Below the pieces are notes generated by a model that did no database searches, had not been told where the DNA came from, and saw nothing but the letters and a program-made list of their open reading frames with translations. DNA of 49,426 bases from a virus: positions 1-49,426 of the IMG/VR virus record IMGVR_UViG_3300036832_000397. One strand, written 5' to 3'. A program made the position numbers and the translations under genes. Positions 22,133 to 29,033 of the stretch are shown piece after piece. Every line of letters begins with the position of its first letter. The stretch's first letter is position 1.

Positions 22133-22168
22133 GAAACGGCGGGACTAACACTCCCGCCGTTTCATTTT
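22133..22168 (+). terminator. Rho-independent terminator after the first early gene
   Basis: Perfect 12-bp stem GAAACGGCGGGA / TCCCGCCGTTTC with a 7-base loop, followed by ATTTT. Starts 11 bases after the stop codon at 22122. Confidence 0.85.
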
Positions 22169-22280
22169 GCACTGGCGCACGCGCTGATTGCACTCCAATT
22201 ACGCTTGCGCTGGATGTGGTTTCACCACCAGTAGTTATCACATTTCGTTTGCGCAGTTCGCTAACGCGAAACTGTCAATT

Positions 22281-22294
22281 AAACATGGAGTGCA
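22281..22294 (+). repeat. AAACATGGAGTGCA element, copy 2
   Basis: Exact repeat of 21069-21082, 21 bases upstream of the -35 element of the promoter at 22316. A bulged inverted repeat (TTCGCTAACGCGAA) lies just before it. Possible activator or repressor site. Confidence 0.55.
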
Positions 22295-22315
22295 AAAGTT
22301 ATACAATCAAGGCAT

Positions 22316-22344
22316 TTGACATTCACACCAGAAAATGTTATGGT
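22316..22344 (+). promoter_or_regulatory. Sigma70-like promoter for the early operon
   Basis: TTGACA at 22316-22321, a 17-base spacer, TATGGT at 22339-22344. A consensus -35 and optimal spacing point to strong recognition by host RNA polymerase. It follows the terminator of the first gene and precedes the small-gene operon starting at 22394. Confidence 0.75.
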
Positions 22345-22393
22345 ACGTTAATGGGCATGCTCCAATGCCCGTTAAACAAAGAGGTTGGCAAAA

Positions 22394-22615
22394 ATGCAGC
22401 ATTACACAATGGTCTGGCAGACCAGTACGCTTGGTCTGTCATGGACTTATGAATTCGACGAGCCAAGCGATGTCATGGCACTCGAGTTCGCACGACGACA
22501 AACCGCGAATGTTGATGACAGTCACTTCATGACAATGCTGGTTATTCGTGACAATGAAGTGCTGTACACAATTAGGCGCCGAGTCACTGTCGAAACAGAC
22601 GCGAAGAGAGGATAG
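22394..22615 (+). CDS. Early hypothetical protein (73 aa)
   Basis: ATG at 22394 (MQHYTMVWQTSTLGLSWTYE); an in-frame TTG lies three codons upstream. GAGGTTGGCA occupies 22381-22390. A small, probably beta-rich protein with MTMLVIRDNEVLYTIRRRV. First gene after the promoter at 22316. Function unknown. Confidence 0.65.
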   Translation: MQHYTMVWQTSTLGLSWTYEFDEPSDVMALEFARRQTANVDDSHFMTMLVIRDNEVLYTIRRRVTVETDAKRG

Positions 22616-22625
22616 GAGGTTGGCA

Positions 22626-22799
22626 ATGTTTAAGATCAAACGTTACAAACTCGTTAGGCAACAGCACACTTATTGCTATTGCCTTCTCGAACTAACGGGA
22701 CCAGTGAAGAAGGTGAGCCATTGTTTCAGCAACTCACCATTCCCGCCCAAGTATCTTCGCGACTTGCTGAAGGCATGCAAGGAGGCGGCACATGCGTGA
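22626..22799 (+). CDS. Early small basic protein (57 aa)
   Basis: ATG at 22626 gives MFKIKRYKLVRQQHTYCYCL; AGGAGGTTGGCA is immediately upstream. Basic N-terminus, then CYCLLELTGPVKKVSHCFSN and a helical tail. The stop overlaps the next start. Function unknown. Confidence 0.65.
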   Translation: MFKIKRYKLVRQQHTYCYCLLELTGPVKKVSHCFSNSPFPPKYLRDLLKACKEAAHA

Positions 22800-23001
22800 A
22801 CGCTGGAAGATATGGTGCGAGGTTAGTGGTGGCATTACTGGCTTTCGCGCCGGTTTCCTCAAGGCCAACGGCAAAGAAGTGATATATACTGACGAAGAGG
22901 AGGCCAAAAGGCAAGCACAACGCCTAAACGAGCAGATGCGCTTAGGCAAGGCTACTTTCAAATATACTGTGCTTGGATACGGTGGCCGCTATGCCGTATA
23001 A
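22792..23001 (+). CDS. Early small protein, ERWK-W family copy 1 (69 aa)
   Basis: Starts MRERWKIWCEVSGGITGFRA and contains IYTDEEEAKRQAQRLNEQM. The arrangement (ERWK(I/V)W at the start, aromatic strand, D-EEEAK---A-RL helix) is shared with 31870-32121, so the two are paralogues; similar small proteins occur in many phages. Function unknown. GGAGG precedes ATG, and the gene overlaps both neighbours. Confidence 0.75.
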   Translation: MRERWKIWCEVSGGITGFRAGFLKANGKEVIYTDEEEAKRQAQRLNEQMRLGKATFKYTVLGYGGRYAV

Positions 23002-23371
23002 CGTCTATGTCATTCGTGCCAATGGCAAGGTCGAGCATTCGACCCAACCGAAGGCACCCCAGCTTGCCCAGTTGCAAGCTGCTGTCGGTGGTTACATCGA
23101 GACCGTTCCATACTTCACCAAGTATAACGGACTAAAGCGTGGAAGGGCCTACGCGAATGAAGAAGGGCTTTTAAAAAGCCTGCCATACAATCACAACGCA
23201 AGCATGGCATGGAAAGAGTCCTACAAGTTCGCGACGGGCTTAGTTGGCGACGTAATCTTCTACGCAAAGGCCGCCACCATCAAGCACCTTACCGAAGAGC
23301 AAGCTAACGACTTGTTCAAAGGAGAAGATGTGAAGGAACTGGTGTATGGCTTCCGAAAGGGCCAGCCGTAG
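22991..23371 (+). CDS. DUF3846-like protein (126 aa)
   Basis: ATG at 22991 (MPYNVYVIRANGKVEHSTQP), overlapping the previous stop by 11 bases. The pattern LAQLQAAVGGYIETVPYF, YANEEGLLKSLPYNHNAS and GLVGDVIFYAKA matches the DUF3846 family (VGGYIE-VP ... NEEG---LP-N--A ... GDV). Function of the family is unknown. A GC hairpin follows. Confidence 0.75.
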   Translation: MPYNVYVIRANGKVEHSTQPKAPQLAQLQAAVGGYIETVPYFTKYNGLKRGRAYANEEGLLKSLPYNHNASMAWKESYKFATGLVGDVIFYAKAATIKHLTEEQANDLFKGEDVKELVYGFRKGQP

Positions 23372-23392
23372 ACGCCAACCTCCAGCTGGTCC

Positions 23393-23435
23393 GGGGACGC
23401 TGCACCAACCAATAGGGGGCAGCGTCCCCACACTT
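23393..23435 (+). terminator. GC-rich hairpin after the DUF3846-like gene
   Basis: Perfect 11-bp stem GGGGACGCTGC / GCAGCGTCCCC with a 15-base loop, followed by ACACTTTC. The U-tract is weak, so termination may be partial. It ends the first early transcription unit before the promoter at 23468. Confidence 0.7.
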
Positions 23436-23467
23436 TCAAACTTGTGTGGATTATTCAATCAAGAAGC

Positions 23468-23496
23468 TTGACATTTCATGCGGCGTTCGGTATGGT
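23468..23496 (+). promoter_or_regulatory. Sigma70-like promoter, second early unit
   Basis: TTGACA 23468-23473, a 17-base spacer, TATGGT 23491-23496, with the same hexamers and spacing as the 22316 promoter; both -35 elements continue TTGACATT. The predicted start site, about 7 bases on, falls at or next to the ATG at 23502. Confidence 0.75.
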
Positions 23497-23501
23497 TAAT
23501 T

Positions 23502-23861
23502 ATGGGCGCATTCGATAATAAATGCTGGATATGTAGCTGCGACGTTGAAGGAGAAAAACGTTTCTGCTCGTATGAATGTTACCATCTGTATAAAGCAGCA
23601 GAAGTCGCCGGCGTGCAAAGGACAGTTGACAATTTTCGAAACAAAACTCGCACGAGACTTCGCCAACAGATCGCCCGTGCCGCCCGTCCCAGTGACAGAT
23701 GCGCTGATTGTGGGAAAAGTTTTCATTCATATAAATTGAACTTGCTCTGTCCTGTGTGTACTGAGTCCAAAAGAAGGCTTAACCGCATGAAAAATAAAAG
23801 CATAATACAAGGAAGAAAACGCCGTAGTATACGGAGAATGAGACTTCGCAACGATCCATAA
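23502..23861 (+). CDS. Double zinc-finger early protein (119 aa)
   Basis: I chose ATG at 23502 (MGAFDNKCWICSCDVEGEKR); an upstream in-frame ATG at 23478 lies inside the promoter spacer. Two Cys clusters: CWICSC ... CSYEC (residues about 8-27) and CADCGKSF ... CPVC (about 70-90). The C-terminal tail is very basic (IIQGRKRRSIRRMRLRNDP). It is probably a nucleic-acid-binding regulator. The promoter position implies a very short or absent leader. Confidence 0.65.
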   Translation: MGAFDNKCWICSCDVEGEKRFCSYECYHLYKAAEVAGVQRTVDNFRNKTRTRLRQQIARAARPSDRCADCGKSFHSYKLNLLCPVCTESKRRLNRMKNKSIIQGRKRRSIRRMRLRNDP

Positions 23862-23872
23862 TGGAGGTAGCA

Positions 23873-24061
23873 ATGGACGATGCTTTGGCCGAACAAATGG
23901 CAGACGAGATATGGATTGCCCTTACACCACTTCGCCAGTATCGCGATGAATATGACGAAGGCATGTCATTCGATAAGAAGCACGAGGAAGTCGAGATGAA
24001 CCTGATGCGGCTTCTCGAGGAATACTACAATAAAGGAATTGGCGAGGGCAAAGGCATATGA
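23873..24061 (+). CDS. Early small acidic protein (62 aa)
   Basis: ATG at 23873 (MDDALAEQMADEIWIALTPL) has GGAGGT seven bases upstream; an alternative ATG at 23861 would share a base with the previous stop. Acidic and helical, with YDEGMSFDKKHEEVEMNLMR. The stop overlaps the next start (ATGA). Function unknown. Confidence 0.65.
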   Translation: MDDALAEQMADEIWIALTPLRQYRDEYDEGMSFDKKHEEVEMNLMRLLEEYYNKGIGEGKGI

Positions 24062-24390
24062 ATGACCGAGACTACCCCATCCCAAGTTACGCGGTTTACG
24101 TCTGGCTCGTAGGCGACAAGCTCCACGTTTGTTTCCCACCAGCAATCGGGACCAAATCTCACACAGTGATATTCCCTGCCACGGATAAGGGAGTATCACT
24201 GTTTTTAGCTGTAATGCGCGAACGGCGCGGGCAGCTGACTACTATAGGCCAAGCTGGTGAGCCAACGGGATACCAGATCGAGCGAACGCTCGCTGGCGAT
24301 AAAAAGTATAACGAGTGGCTGCGCGCGATGAATGTAAGTGATGAACGGGAAAAGGAACTCGAGGCGCTGCTGGAGGAGATTGGACAATGA
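24058..24390 (+). CDS. Early hypothetical protein (110 aa)
   Basis: Starts MNDRDYPIPSYAVYVWLVGD. The N-terminal half is beta-rich (KLHVCFPPAIGTKSHTVIFP), the C-terminal half helical and acidic (DEREKELEALLEEIGQ). Coupled to both neighbours by ATGA overlaps. Family not recognised. Confidence 0.65.
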   Translation: MNDRDYPIPSYAVYVWLVGDKLHVCFPPAIGTKSHTVIFPATDKGVSLFLAVMRERRGQLTTIGQAGEPTGYQIERTLAGDKKYNEWLRAMNVSDEREKELEALLEEIGQ

Positions 24391-24740
24391 ACATGTCTAA
24401 CATAGACCACATGCCGGCGCTCGATCTAAAGCTACTGGTAAAACATAAAGATCGCGAGATCGCCCGCCTGCGCGTGGAGAACGAGCAATTGCTTAAACTT
24501 ACTACCAACGCTGGACTAATAGAGATGCGAGAACTGCGCGCCGCGAACGAGCGGCTGGCAGCGCTAGTCAAGCTCTATGAAGAATACACAGAACTAGCAA
24601 AGGCATCTGAAGCTGGGATGATCGGATTAGCGTATACACATGGTTATGCCACGCCACCAGAATTTGTTGAGCGCGGATACAAGTTGCGCGCAAAGATCGA
24701 AGCCCTCACCGCCGCGCCCGCATCAAGCCGGGAGGAATGA
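24387..24740 (+). CDS. Early coiled-coil protein (117 aa)
   Basis: Starts MNMSNIDHMPALDLKLLVKH. Residues about 18-70 form a coiled coil (DREIARLRVENEQLLKL ... ELRAANERLAALVKLYEEY); the C-terminal part ends in KIEALTAAPASSREE. Function unknown. Confidence 0.65.
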   Translation: MNMSNIDHMPALDLKLLVKHKDREIARLRVENEQLLKLTTNAGLIEMRELRAANERLAALVKLYEEYTELAKASEAGMIGLAYTHGYATPPEFVERGYKLRAKIEALTAAPASSREE

Positions 24741-24741
24741 A

Positions 24742-24972
24742 ATGAACAAAGTGCAACGCCAGTGTATCGAACTTCGAAAGCAAGGCCTGACTTACAGCGC
24801 CATTGGCGCTCAGCTTAAAATCACCAAGGGCACAGTTGCGGGGTACATCTATCGTGCCCAAAAACAGGAGGAGAAAGATGAAAGAAGCGCTTGGGGGACT
24901 CCTAATTCAAGCAATGATACTGGGAGCGATACCAACATACGCCCACTTCTACCCACCAAAGCCATTCGTTGA
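24742..24972 (+). CDS. GcrA-like helix-turn-helix protein (76 aa)
   Basis: ATG at 24742 (MNKVQRQCIELRKQGLTYSA) preceded by GGAGGAATGA. The segment LRKQGLTYSAIGAQLKITKG followed by TVAGYIYRAQ is a homeodomain-like HTH of the GcrA/sigma-region-4 type (short spacing, S-I-A--L, V-G---R). GcrA is an alphaproteobacterial transcription regulator that binds sigma70 and methylated DNA; whether this small protein does the same is speculation. It overlaps the next gene. Confidence 0.6.
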   Translation: MNKVQRQCIELRKQGLTYSAIGAQLKITKGTVAGYIYRAQKQEEKDERSAWGTPNSSNDTGSDTNIRPLLPTKAIR

Positions 24973-25162
24973 GGAGGAGGTTACCATGACAGTCGAAGAG
25001 CTGCTCGATGAAGTCGATCAGAACCCAGAGCATGAGTTCGAGATTGATCGCTATATATTCCCTTTGTTCAACCAGATGCTGAATAAGCATGGGTTCCAGT
25101 TCAACGTTATAACCACCTCGCCGGAGACAGTCCGATGCCGGATAATGAAGAAGCCCTACTGA
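24878..25162 (+). CDS. Early protein with possible two starts (94 or 58 aa)
   Basis: ATG at 24878 (GGAGGAGAAAG upstream) gives a hydrophobic N-terminus, MKEALGGLLIQAMILGAIPT. An in-frame ATG at 24986 (GAGGAGGAGG upstream) starts the soluble part, MTVEELLDEVDQNPEHEFEI. Both sites have good ribosome binding, so a membrane-attached and a soluble form could both be made. The C-terminal half has YIFPLFNQMLNKHGFQFNV. Function unknown. Confidence 0.55.
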   Translation: MKEALGGLLIQAMILGAIPTYAHFYPPKPFVEEEVTMTVEELLDEVDQNPEHEFEIDRYIFPLFNQMLNKHGFQFNVITTSPETVRCRIMKKPY

Positions 25163-25395
25163 TCCAGCATATCAAGGAAAAGGTGGCTGGCCTCGAGCGG
25201 TTCAAGGACGACTTGGTACTGGATAAGTATCTTGGTGAACTGGATATGCTTGTGTATCAGTTGCGTACGTTGTGTTTCCCTCGCATAGTCAAGAGAGTGT
25301 TTGATGACAAATGGCTCGAAGAACTTGAAAAGGAAATAGGCAATGATCTCGATCCGAAGGAAAGTGGAACCAACACTGGAGACTTACATGGCTAA
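25135..25395 (+). CDS. Early helical protein (86 aa)
   Basis: Starts MPDNEEALLIQHIKEKVAGL; helical and charged throughout (LERFKDDLVLDKYLGELDML). It overlaps the previous gene by 28 bases and the next by 8 (ATGGCTAA). Function unknown. Confidence 0.6.
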   Translation: MPDNEEALLIQHIKEKVAGLERFKDDLVLDKYLGELDMLVYQLRTLCFPRIVKRVFDDKWLEELEKEIGNDLDPKESGTNTGDLHG

Positions 25396-25735
25396 TGTAG
25401 TACAGGACATTAAAAGATATGCGCCACCGCAGCACTCTGATCGTGTATCTGCAACCAGCAAGATCATGTGCGATGCCATTGAGAAGGTGTTTCAAGATAC
25501 TGCTGGTGGACTTGATGCGCGAGTCAGTGAACTAAAAGCGAAGGTGGCCGAGATTGATGAGGGTGTAACCGCGTTCAAGGAAGCAATGCGGAACGCTGCC
25601 AGCGGCCTAATCGACCGGGTTACAGAAGTCATGGCACACTACGAGGACATCACTGCCAAGTTGCAGGAAAGCCCGTTTAATGGCGATATACCAAAGTTCT
25701 TGGAGAAGCAGGACGATGACCCGCCATCGCTATGA
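25388..25735 (+). CDS. Early helical protein (115 aa)
   Basis: I chose ATG at 25388 (MANVVQDIKRYAPPQHSDRV) because it forms the recurring 8-base overlap with the upstream stop; a start at 25343 is possible. It has LDARVSELKAKVAEIDEGVT and NAASGLIDRVTEVMAHYEDI, both amphipathic coiled coils. Function unknown. Confidence 0.6.
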   Translation: MANVVQDIKRYAPPQHSDRVSATSKIMCDAIEKVFQDTAGGLDARVSELKAKVAEIDEGVTAFKEAMRNAASGLIDRVTEVMAHYEDITAKLQESPFNGDIPKFLEKQDDDPPSL

Positions 25736-25946
25736 AACTAAAGGTGGAGCCTTCAGCGAAGGCGAGACGTTTGCTCAGCTCATTGAGTACCTACGTCTCG
25801 CCGCCGAAGCCTCTTACTCAATCGGCCATCACAATAACTCGCATAACAACACCATGAGAGGGGATGGCTTTGTCCAGGTTGGCAAGATGCTAGAGCAAGT
25901 GCGTATGAATGTAACGAGGTTTGCAACAACCGGGAGGATGAATTGA
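25716..25946 (+). CDS. Early small protein (76 aa)
   Basis: ATG at 25716 (MTRHRYETKGGAFSEGETFA) overlaps the previous gene by 20 bases. It continues LIEYLRLAAEASYSIGHHNN, a helix followed by a His/Asn-rich loop. The stop TGA overlaps the TTG start of the helicase. Function unknown. Confidence 0.6.
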   Translation: MTRHRYETKGGAFSEGETFAQLIEYLRLAAEASYSIGHHNNSHNNTMRGDGFVQVGKMLEQVRMNVTRFATTGRMN

Positions 25947-27448
25947 CTGCATTCGGTGATCTCGCAGCTTTGCTCCCAACCGAGCTTAGCCCCACACTCG
26001 AACAACAATTAATAATCGATGCCGCTCTCAATACCGATGAAAGCCTGTTGGTCAATGCTCTCGCCGGTGCCGCCAAGACCACCACGCTCGAGATGATCTG
26101 CGTCCGCCTGCCAGTCATGCCGATCCTTTCCCTTGCCTTCAACAAGCGCATCGCAGAGGAAATGGCTAAACGCCTCCCTGGTCATGTGGAGTGCCGCACA
26201 CTTAACAGCCTGGGCCATCGAGTCTGGATGCAATCCATCACCAACAAGCTGATCCTCAACACCAAGAAGAGCTATGAAATCCTCAAAACCAAGATCGACT
26301 CGCTCAAGGCCAGCGAACGTCGGGATGCCTACGACCAGTTCGCCGACACTCTTAAGTCCATCAGCAAGGCTAAGCTTGCTGGCTACATTCCCGACGGCAA
26401 GTACCCTCAGGCGCGCCGCCTCGTCACCTCCGAACAATTCTGGGAGTCAATCGATGAACAAGGCCTCGATCCAGACCACACCCTCGTCGATGAAGCCATT
26501 ACAGAGTCGATCCGACAAGCGTACTCAGGGCATATTGACTTTGACGATCAGATATACATGTCCACACTGTTTGGAGGAGCATTCCCTCGATTTCCCCTTG
26601 TCATGTGCGACGAGGTTCAAGACCTCAGCGAGATCAATCATGCCATGCTTGAGAGATTGGTCACGCAACGACTCATCGCTGTCGGCGATCCTCATCAATC
26701 GATCTACAGGTTTAGAGGTGCTAAATCCTCGGGCATGGCTGCACTTAAAGAAAAGTTCAAGATGAGGGAGATGTCCCTGTCCATCTCGTTCCGCTGCCCG
26801 AAGGCGGTTATCGAGAATGCCCGCTTCAGGGCACCGCATATGATGTGGCCGGACTGGGCAAAGGACGGGCTGGTTAAAAGGCTGGGGGCCTGGGATGCGG
26901 ATACTATCAGGGATGGCGCTGCTATTCTTTGCCGAAACAATGCTCCTCTTTTTTCTCTTGCATTTAAACTCTTACGAAGAGGTCGTGGGGTCAAGCTTGT
27001 CGGCTTTGACATCGGCCCTAATCTTGTACGAACTCTTAAAAAACTAGGCGACGAGTCCCTTACGCAGGAACAGGTTAACAATGCGATTGATCGTTGGGAA
27101 GCAGAGCAACTCTTTCGTAGTAAAGCCGAAGGCACTATCAGAGATAAAGCTGAGTGCCTCAGAGTGTTTTCATCTTTCGGACCTACTCTGGGAGCAGCTA
27201 TCGCGTATGCACAGGACCTATTCGCGCAGAGCGGACCTATACAGCTTCTATCTGGCCATAAGGCAAAGGGCCTTGAGTGGGAAACCGTCTATCATATTGA
27301 TCCGTGGAGAATTCCCTCCCCGTACTCGCAAACGGACGAAGACTTTGAACAAGAGCAAAACGTCAAGTACGTGATAGAGACGCGCGCGAAGGAAAGCCTG
27401 TATTTCATAGACTCGCTGTTCTTTGAAAGGGACGAGGGAGATGAGTGA
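25943..27448 (+). CDS. SF1 DNA helicase, UvrD/Rep-like (501 aa)
   Basis: TTG start at 25943 behind GGGAGGATGAA. Motif I is NALAGAAKTTT (about 38-48), where Ala replaces the usual Gly before Lys. Motif Ia follows as ILSLAFNKRIAEEM. Motif II is VMCDEVQDLS, motif III LIAVGDPHQSIYRFRGA, motif IV SISFRCP, motif V LLSGHKAKGLEWETVY and motif VI YVIETRAKESLYFI. It would unwind DNA 3'-5' in phage replication or recombination. It stands at the head of the DNA-metabolism block and is coupled to the next gene (ATGA). Confidence 0.9.
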   Translation: MTAFGDLAALLPTELSPTLEQQLIIDAALNTDESLLVNALAGAAKTTTLEMICVRLPVMPILSLAFNKRIAEEMAKRLPGHVECRTLNSLGHRVWMQSITNKLILNTKKSYEILKTKIDSLKASERRDAYDQFADTLKSISKAKLAGYIPDGKYPQARRLVTSEQFWESIDEQGLDPDHTLVDEAITESIRQAYSGHIDFDDQIYMSTLFGGAFPRFPLVMCDEVQDLSEINHAMLERLVTQRLIAVGDPHQSIYRFRGAKSSGMAALKEKFKMREMSLSISFRCPKAVIENARFRAPHMMWPDWAKDGLVKRLGAWDADTIRDGAAILCRNNAPLFSLAFKLLRRGRGVKLVGFDIGPNLVRTLKKLGDESLTQEQVNNAIDRWEAEQLFRSKAEGTIRDKAECLRVFSSFGPTLGAAIAYAQDLFAQSGPIQLLSGHKAKGLEWETVYHIDPWRIPSPYSQTDEDFEQEQNVKYVIETRAKESLYFIDSLFFERDEGDE

Positions 27449-27749
27449 GTTCTATATTCTGGATGAAGACAATCGGCCTCATCCAGCCGAACTGATGGAA
27501 TGGGGTAGGTTCTTTAATGATATTGGACGCCGTCGCGTCGCTGAGACACTTGTGGATGACGGTGTCAGAATATCCACGGTTTTTCTCGGTATTAACCACC
27601 GCCTTTTCGGTAATGGCCCACCACTCATCTTTGAGACTATGATCTTCGGTGGTCCACTCGACGGAGGTATGTGGCGCTATTCCACCTGGGACGACGCTGA
27701 GGTTGGACACGAAATGGCAGTTAAAAAGGCGCAGCATGGGAGCGAGTAA
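27441..27749 (+). CDS. Conserved early protein with FLGINH motif (102 aa)
   Basis: ATG at 27441 (MSEFYILDEDNRPHPAELME). Its motif ISTVFLGINHRLFGNGPPLI followed by FETMIFGGPLD recurs in a small family found widely in phages of proteobacteria; function unknown. It overlaps the helicase stop by 8 bases (27441-27448). Confidence 0.75.
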   Translation: MSEFYILDEDNRPHPAELMEWGRFFNDIGRRRVAETLVDDGVRISTVFLGINHRLFGNGPPLIFETMIFGGPLDGGMWRYSTWDDAEVGHEMAVKKAQHGSE

Positions 27750-28041
27750 ATCCATCCTATCTTACAACGACGCCAAGGAGGTTTTCGAGCGCGCCGCCGC
27801 GAACCCTACCGGCGTCCGCCTAACCTTCGAAGACGGCACTAAGGCCAGGGACTTCTTTATGTTCCGTCTCTGGGAGTTTAGAAAGCTGGATCGAGACCAA
27901 AACCGTATCCTCTACCCTGACCCAGCCCACTCCATGCACGGCAAGAGCTTCTTCGACACCTTTTCTGTGAAGAAGATCAGCCACGATCGGATCGAGGTGG
28001 TGAAAATTAATTTGGACAGGATCAAGATGATTGACATTTAA
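27736..28041 (+). CDS. Early hypothetical protein (101 aa)
   Basis: ATG at 27736 (MGASKSILSYNDAKEVFERA). It contains GVRLTFEDGTKARDFFMFRL and LYPDPAHSMHGKSFFDTF, then a beta-rich tail (RIEVVKINLDRIKMIDI). The mixed alpha/beta fold is not recognised. The promoter-like region at 28031 lies over its end. Confidence 0.65.
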   Translation: MGASKSILSYNDAKEVFERAAANPTGVRLTFEDGTKARDFFMFRLWEFRKLDRDQNRILYPDPAHSMHGKSFFDTFSVKKISHDRIEVVKINLDRIKMIDI

Positions 28042-28072
28042 TGTTGACACATGGGACCGGGTATGGTTCAAT
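28031..28072 (+). promoter_or_regulatory. Promoter-like region before the 28115 gene
   Basis: Two TTGACA hexamers (28031-28036 and 28044-28049) and TATGGT (28062-28067), followed by TCAATAA. Spacing from either TTGACA to TATGGT is 25 or 12, which is not standard; TTCAAT at 28067-28072 gives 17 from the second hexamer. It shares the TTGACATTT and GTATGGTT words of the 23468 promoter, so it is probably the promoter of a third early unit. Confidence 0.5.
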
Positions 28073-28114
28073 AACCGATGGGGCAATCCCGCCCCGAACG
28101 ACAGGAGGGCCGAC

Positions 28115-28615
28115 ATGGCCGACCAAATCACAATCGCAAGGCACCGTTTCAACGTTCCCGTTCGTTACGAAGAGGGCCACGAACTGACCGCCAACGAGGC
28201 CAGCGCTCTCAATCAAACCTACCACGAGAACCTTCGCAACAACTTCGCGAAGAAGGTGGACGAGGTTGCTGACGGTGGCACGCTGAGCGACGAGCAACTG
28301 CAGGAACTGCAGGGCCAGCTCGATGCATACGCGGAGGGTTACGAGTTCGGTATGCGGACTGGTGGTGGTGCAGTTCGCGATCCGGTGTTCAGCGAGGCAA
28401 TGAAACTCGCGAAGGAGAAGGCCCGCGAAGCCTTCCGTAAGGACGGCCTCAAGAAGGGCTACAAGCTGAAGGATGTGGAAGCTTCCAGGGTCACGGAGCT
28501 GGCACAGAAGATTATCGACAAGTACCCCGAGATCATGGAGCTGGCGAAGCAGCGAGTCGAAGAGGCTCAGGCTGCGGCTGCCGGCGATCTTGACGATCTC
28601 ATCGCGGCTGCCTAA
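28115..28615 (+). CDS. Early protein, ANEASALNQT family (166 aa)
   Basis: ATG at 28115 behind ACAGGAGGG (MADQITIARHRFNVPVRYEE). The segment GHELTANEASALNQTYHENL followed by RNNFAKKV recurs in a common phage protein family of unknown function, often highly expressed and helical. The C-terminal half (DPVFSEAMKLAKEKAREAF) resembles 21658-22122. It has its own promoter-like region and a strong ribosome site, suggesting high expression, perhaps as a DNA-binding protein; not proven. Confidence 0.7.
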   Translation: MADQITIARHRFNVPVRYEEGHELTANEASALNQTYHENLRNNFAKKVDEVADGGTLSDEQLQELQGQLDAYAEGYEFGMRTGGGAVRDPVFSEAMKLAKEKAREAFRKDGLKKGYKLKDVEASRVTELAQKIIDKYPEIMELAKQRVEEAQAAAAGDLDDLIAAA

Positions 28616-28662
28616 AGCCGCCGACCTGGGCACGTCGTTAAACTGCCCATACAGGTGTGAGC

Positions 28663-28869
28663 ATGACAGTACGAAAGGAAGAATACCCTCTCGAAAAGAT
28701 CACGTTGAAGCTGCGCGAGGGGGATTTCAAGTGGCTACAGCATATGTATCCGCAACTCGGTGCAGCGAAAGTGGTCCGCGAGATCATAATCGCGCACAGG
28801 AAGAGATCGGAAGCCAAAGCTGAACAGCGATCATCGGGACTTAAACTTAGGATAGAGGAAGTGCTGTGA
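28663..28869 (+). CDS. Ribbon-helix-helix-like protein (68 aa)
   Basis: ATG at 28663 (MTVRKEEYPLEKITLKLREG); a GTG two codons earlier is possible. KITLKLREGDFKWLQHMYPQ then AAKVVREIIIAHRKR fits the strand-helix-helix pattern of Arc/MetJ-type dimeric DNA-binding proteins. It could be an early regulator acting on palindromes such as 20768-20800; that link is speculation. GTGA overlap with the next gene. Confidence 0.6.
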   Translation: MTVRKEEYPLEKITLKLREGDFKWLQHMYPQLGAAKVVREIIIAHRKRSEAKAEQRSSGLKLRIEEVL

Positions 28870-29033
28870 CGACGGAAGATAGCGATCTTACAAGACTCGC
28901 ACTATGGTTCAAAGACCAACATATACCGCCAGACGGGGCTATATCCTTAATGCTAACTCTATTAGGGGTCATCTGGAAAGTTACTCTCAGGGAACTCAAA
29001 GAGAAGGAGCTTGAAAATGACAGACATCAATGA
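28866..29033 (+). CDS. Small protein with one hydrophobic segment, GTG start (55 aa)
   Basis: GTG at 28866 overlaps the previous stop (GTGA). The product starts MTTEDSDLTRLALWFKDQHI and has AISLMLTLLGVIWKVTL, a possible membrane-associated helix, then a charged tail. It overlaps the next gene by 17 bases. It fills a gap in an otherwise continuous operon, which supports it. Confidence 0.5.
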   Translation: MTTEDSDLTRLALWFKDQHIPPDGAISLMLTLLGVIWKVTLRELKEKELENDRHQ

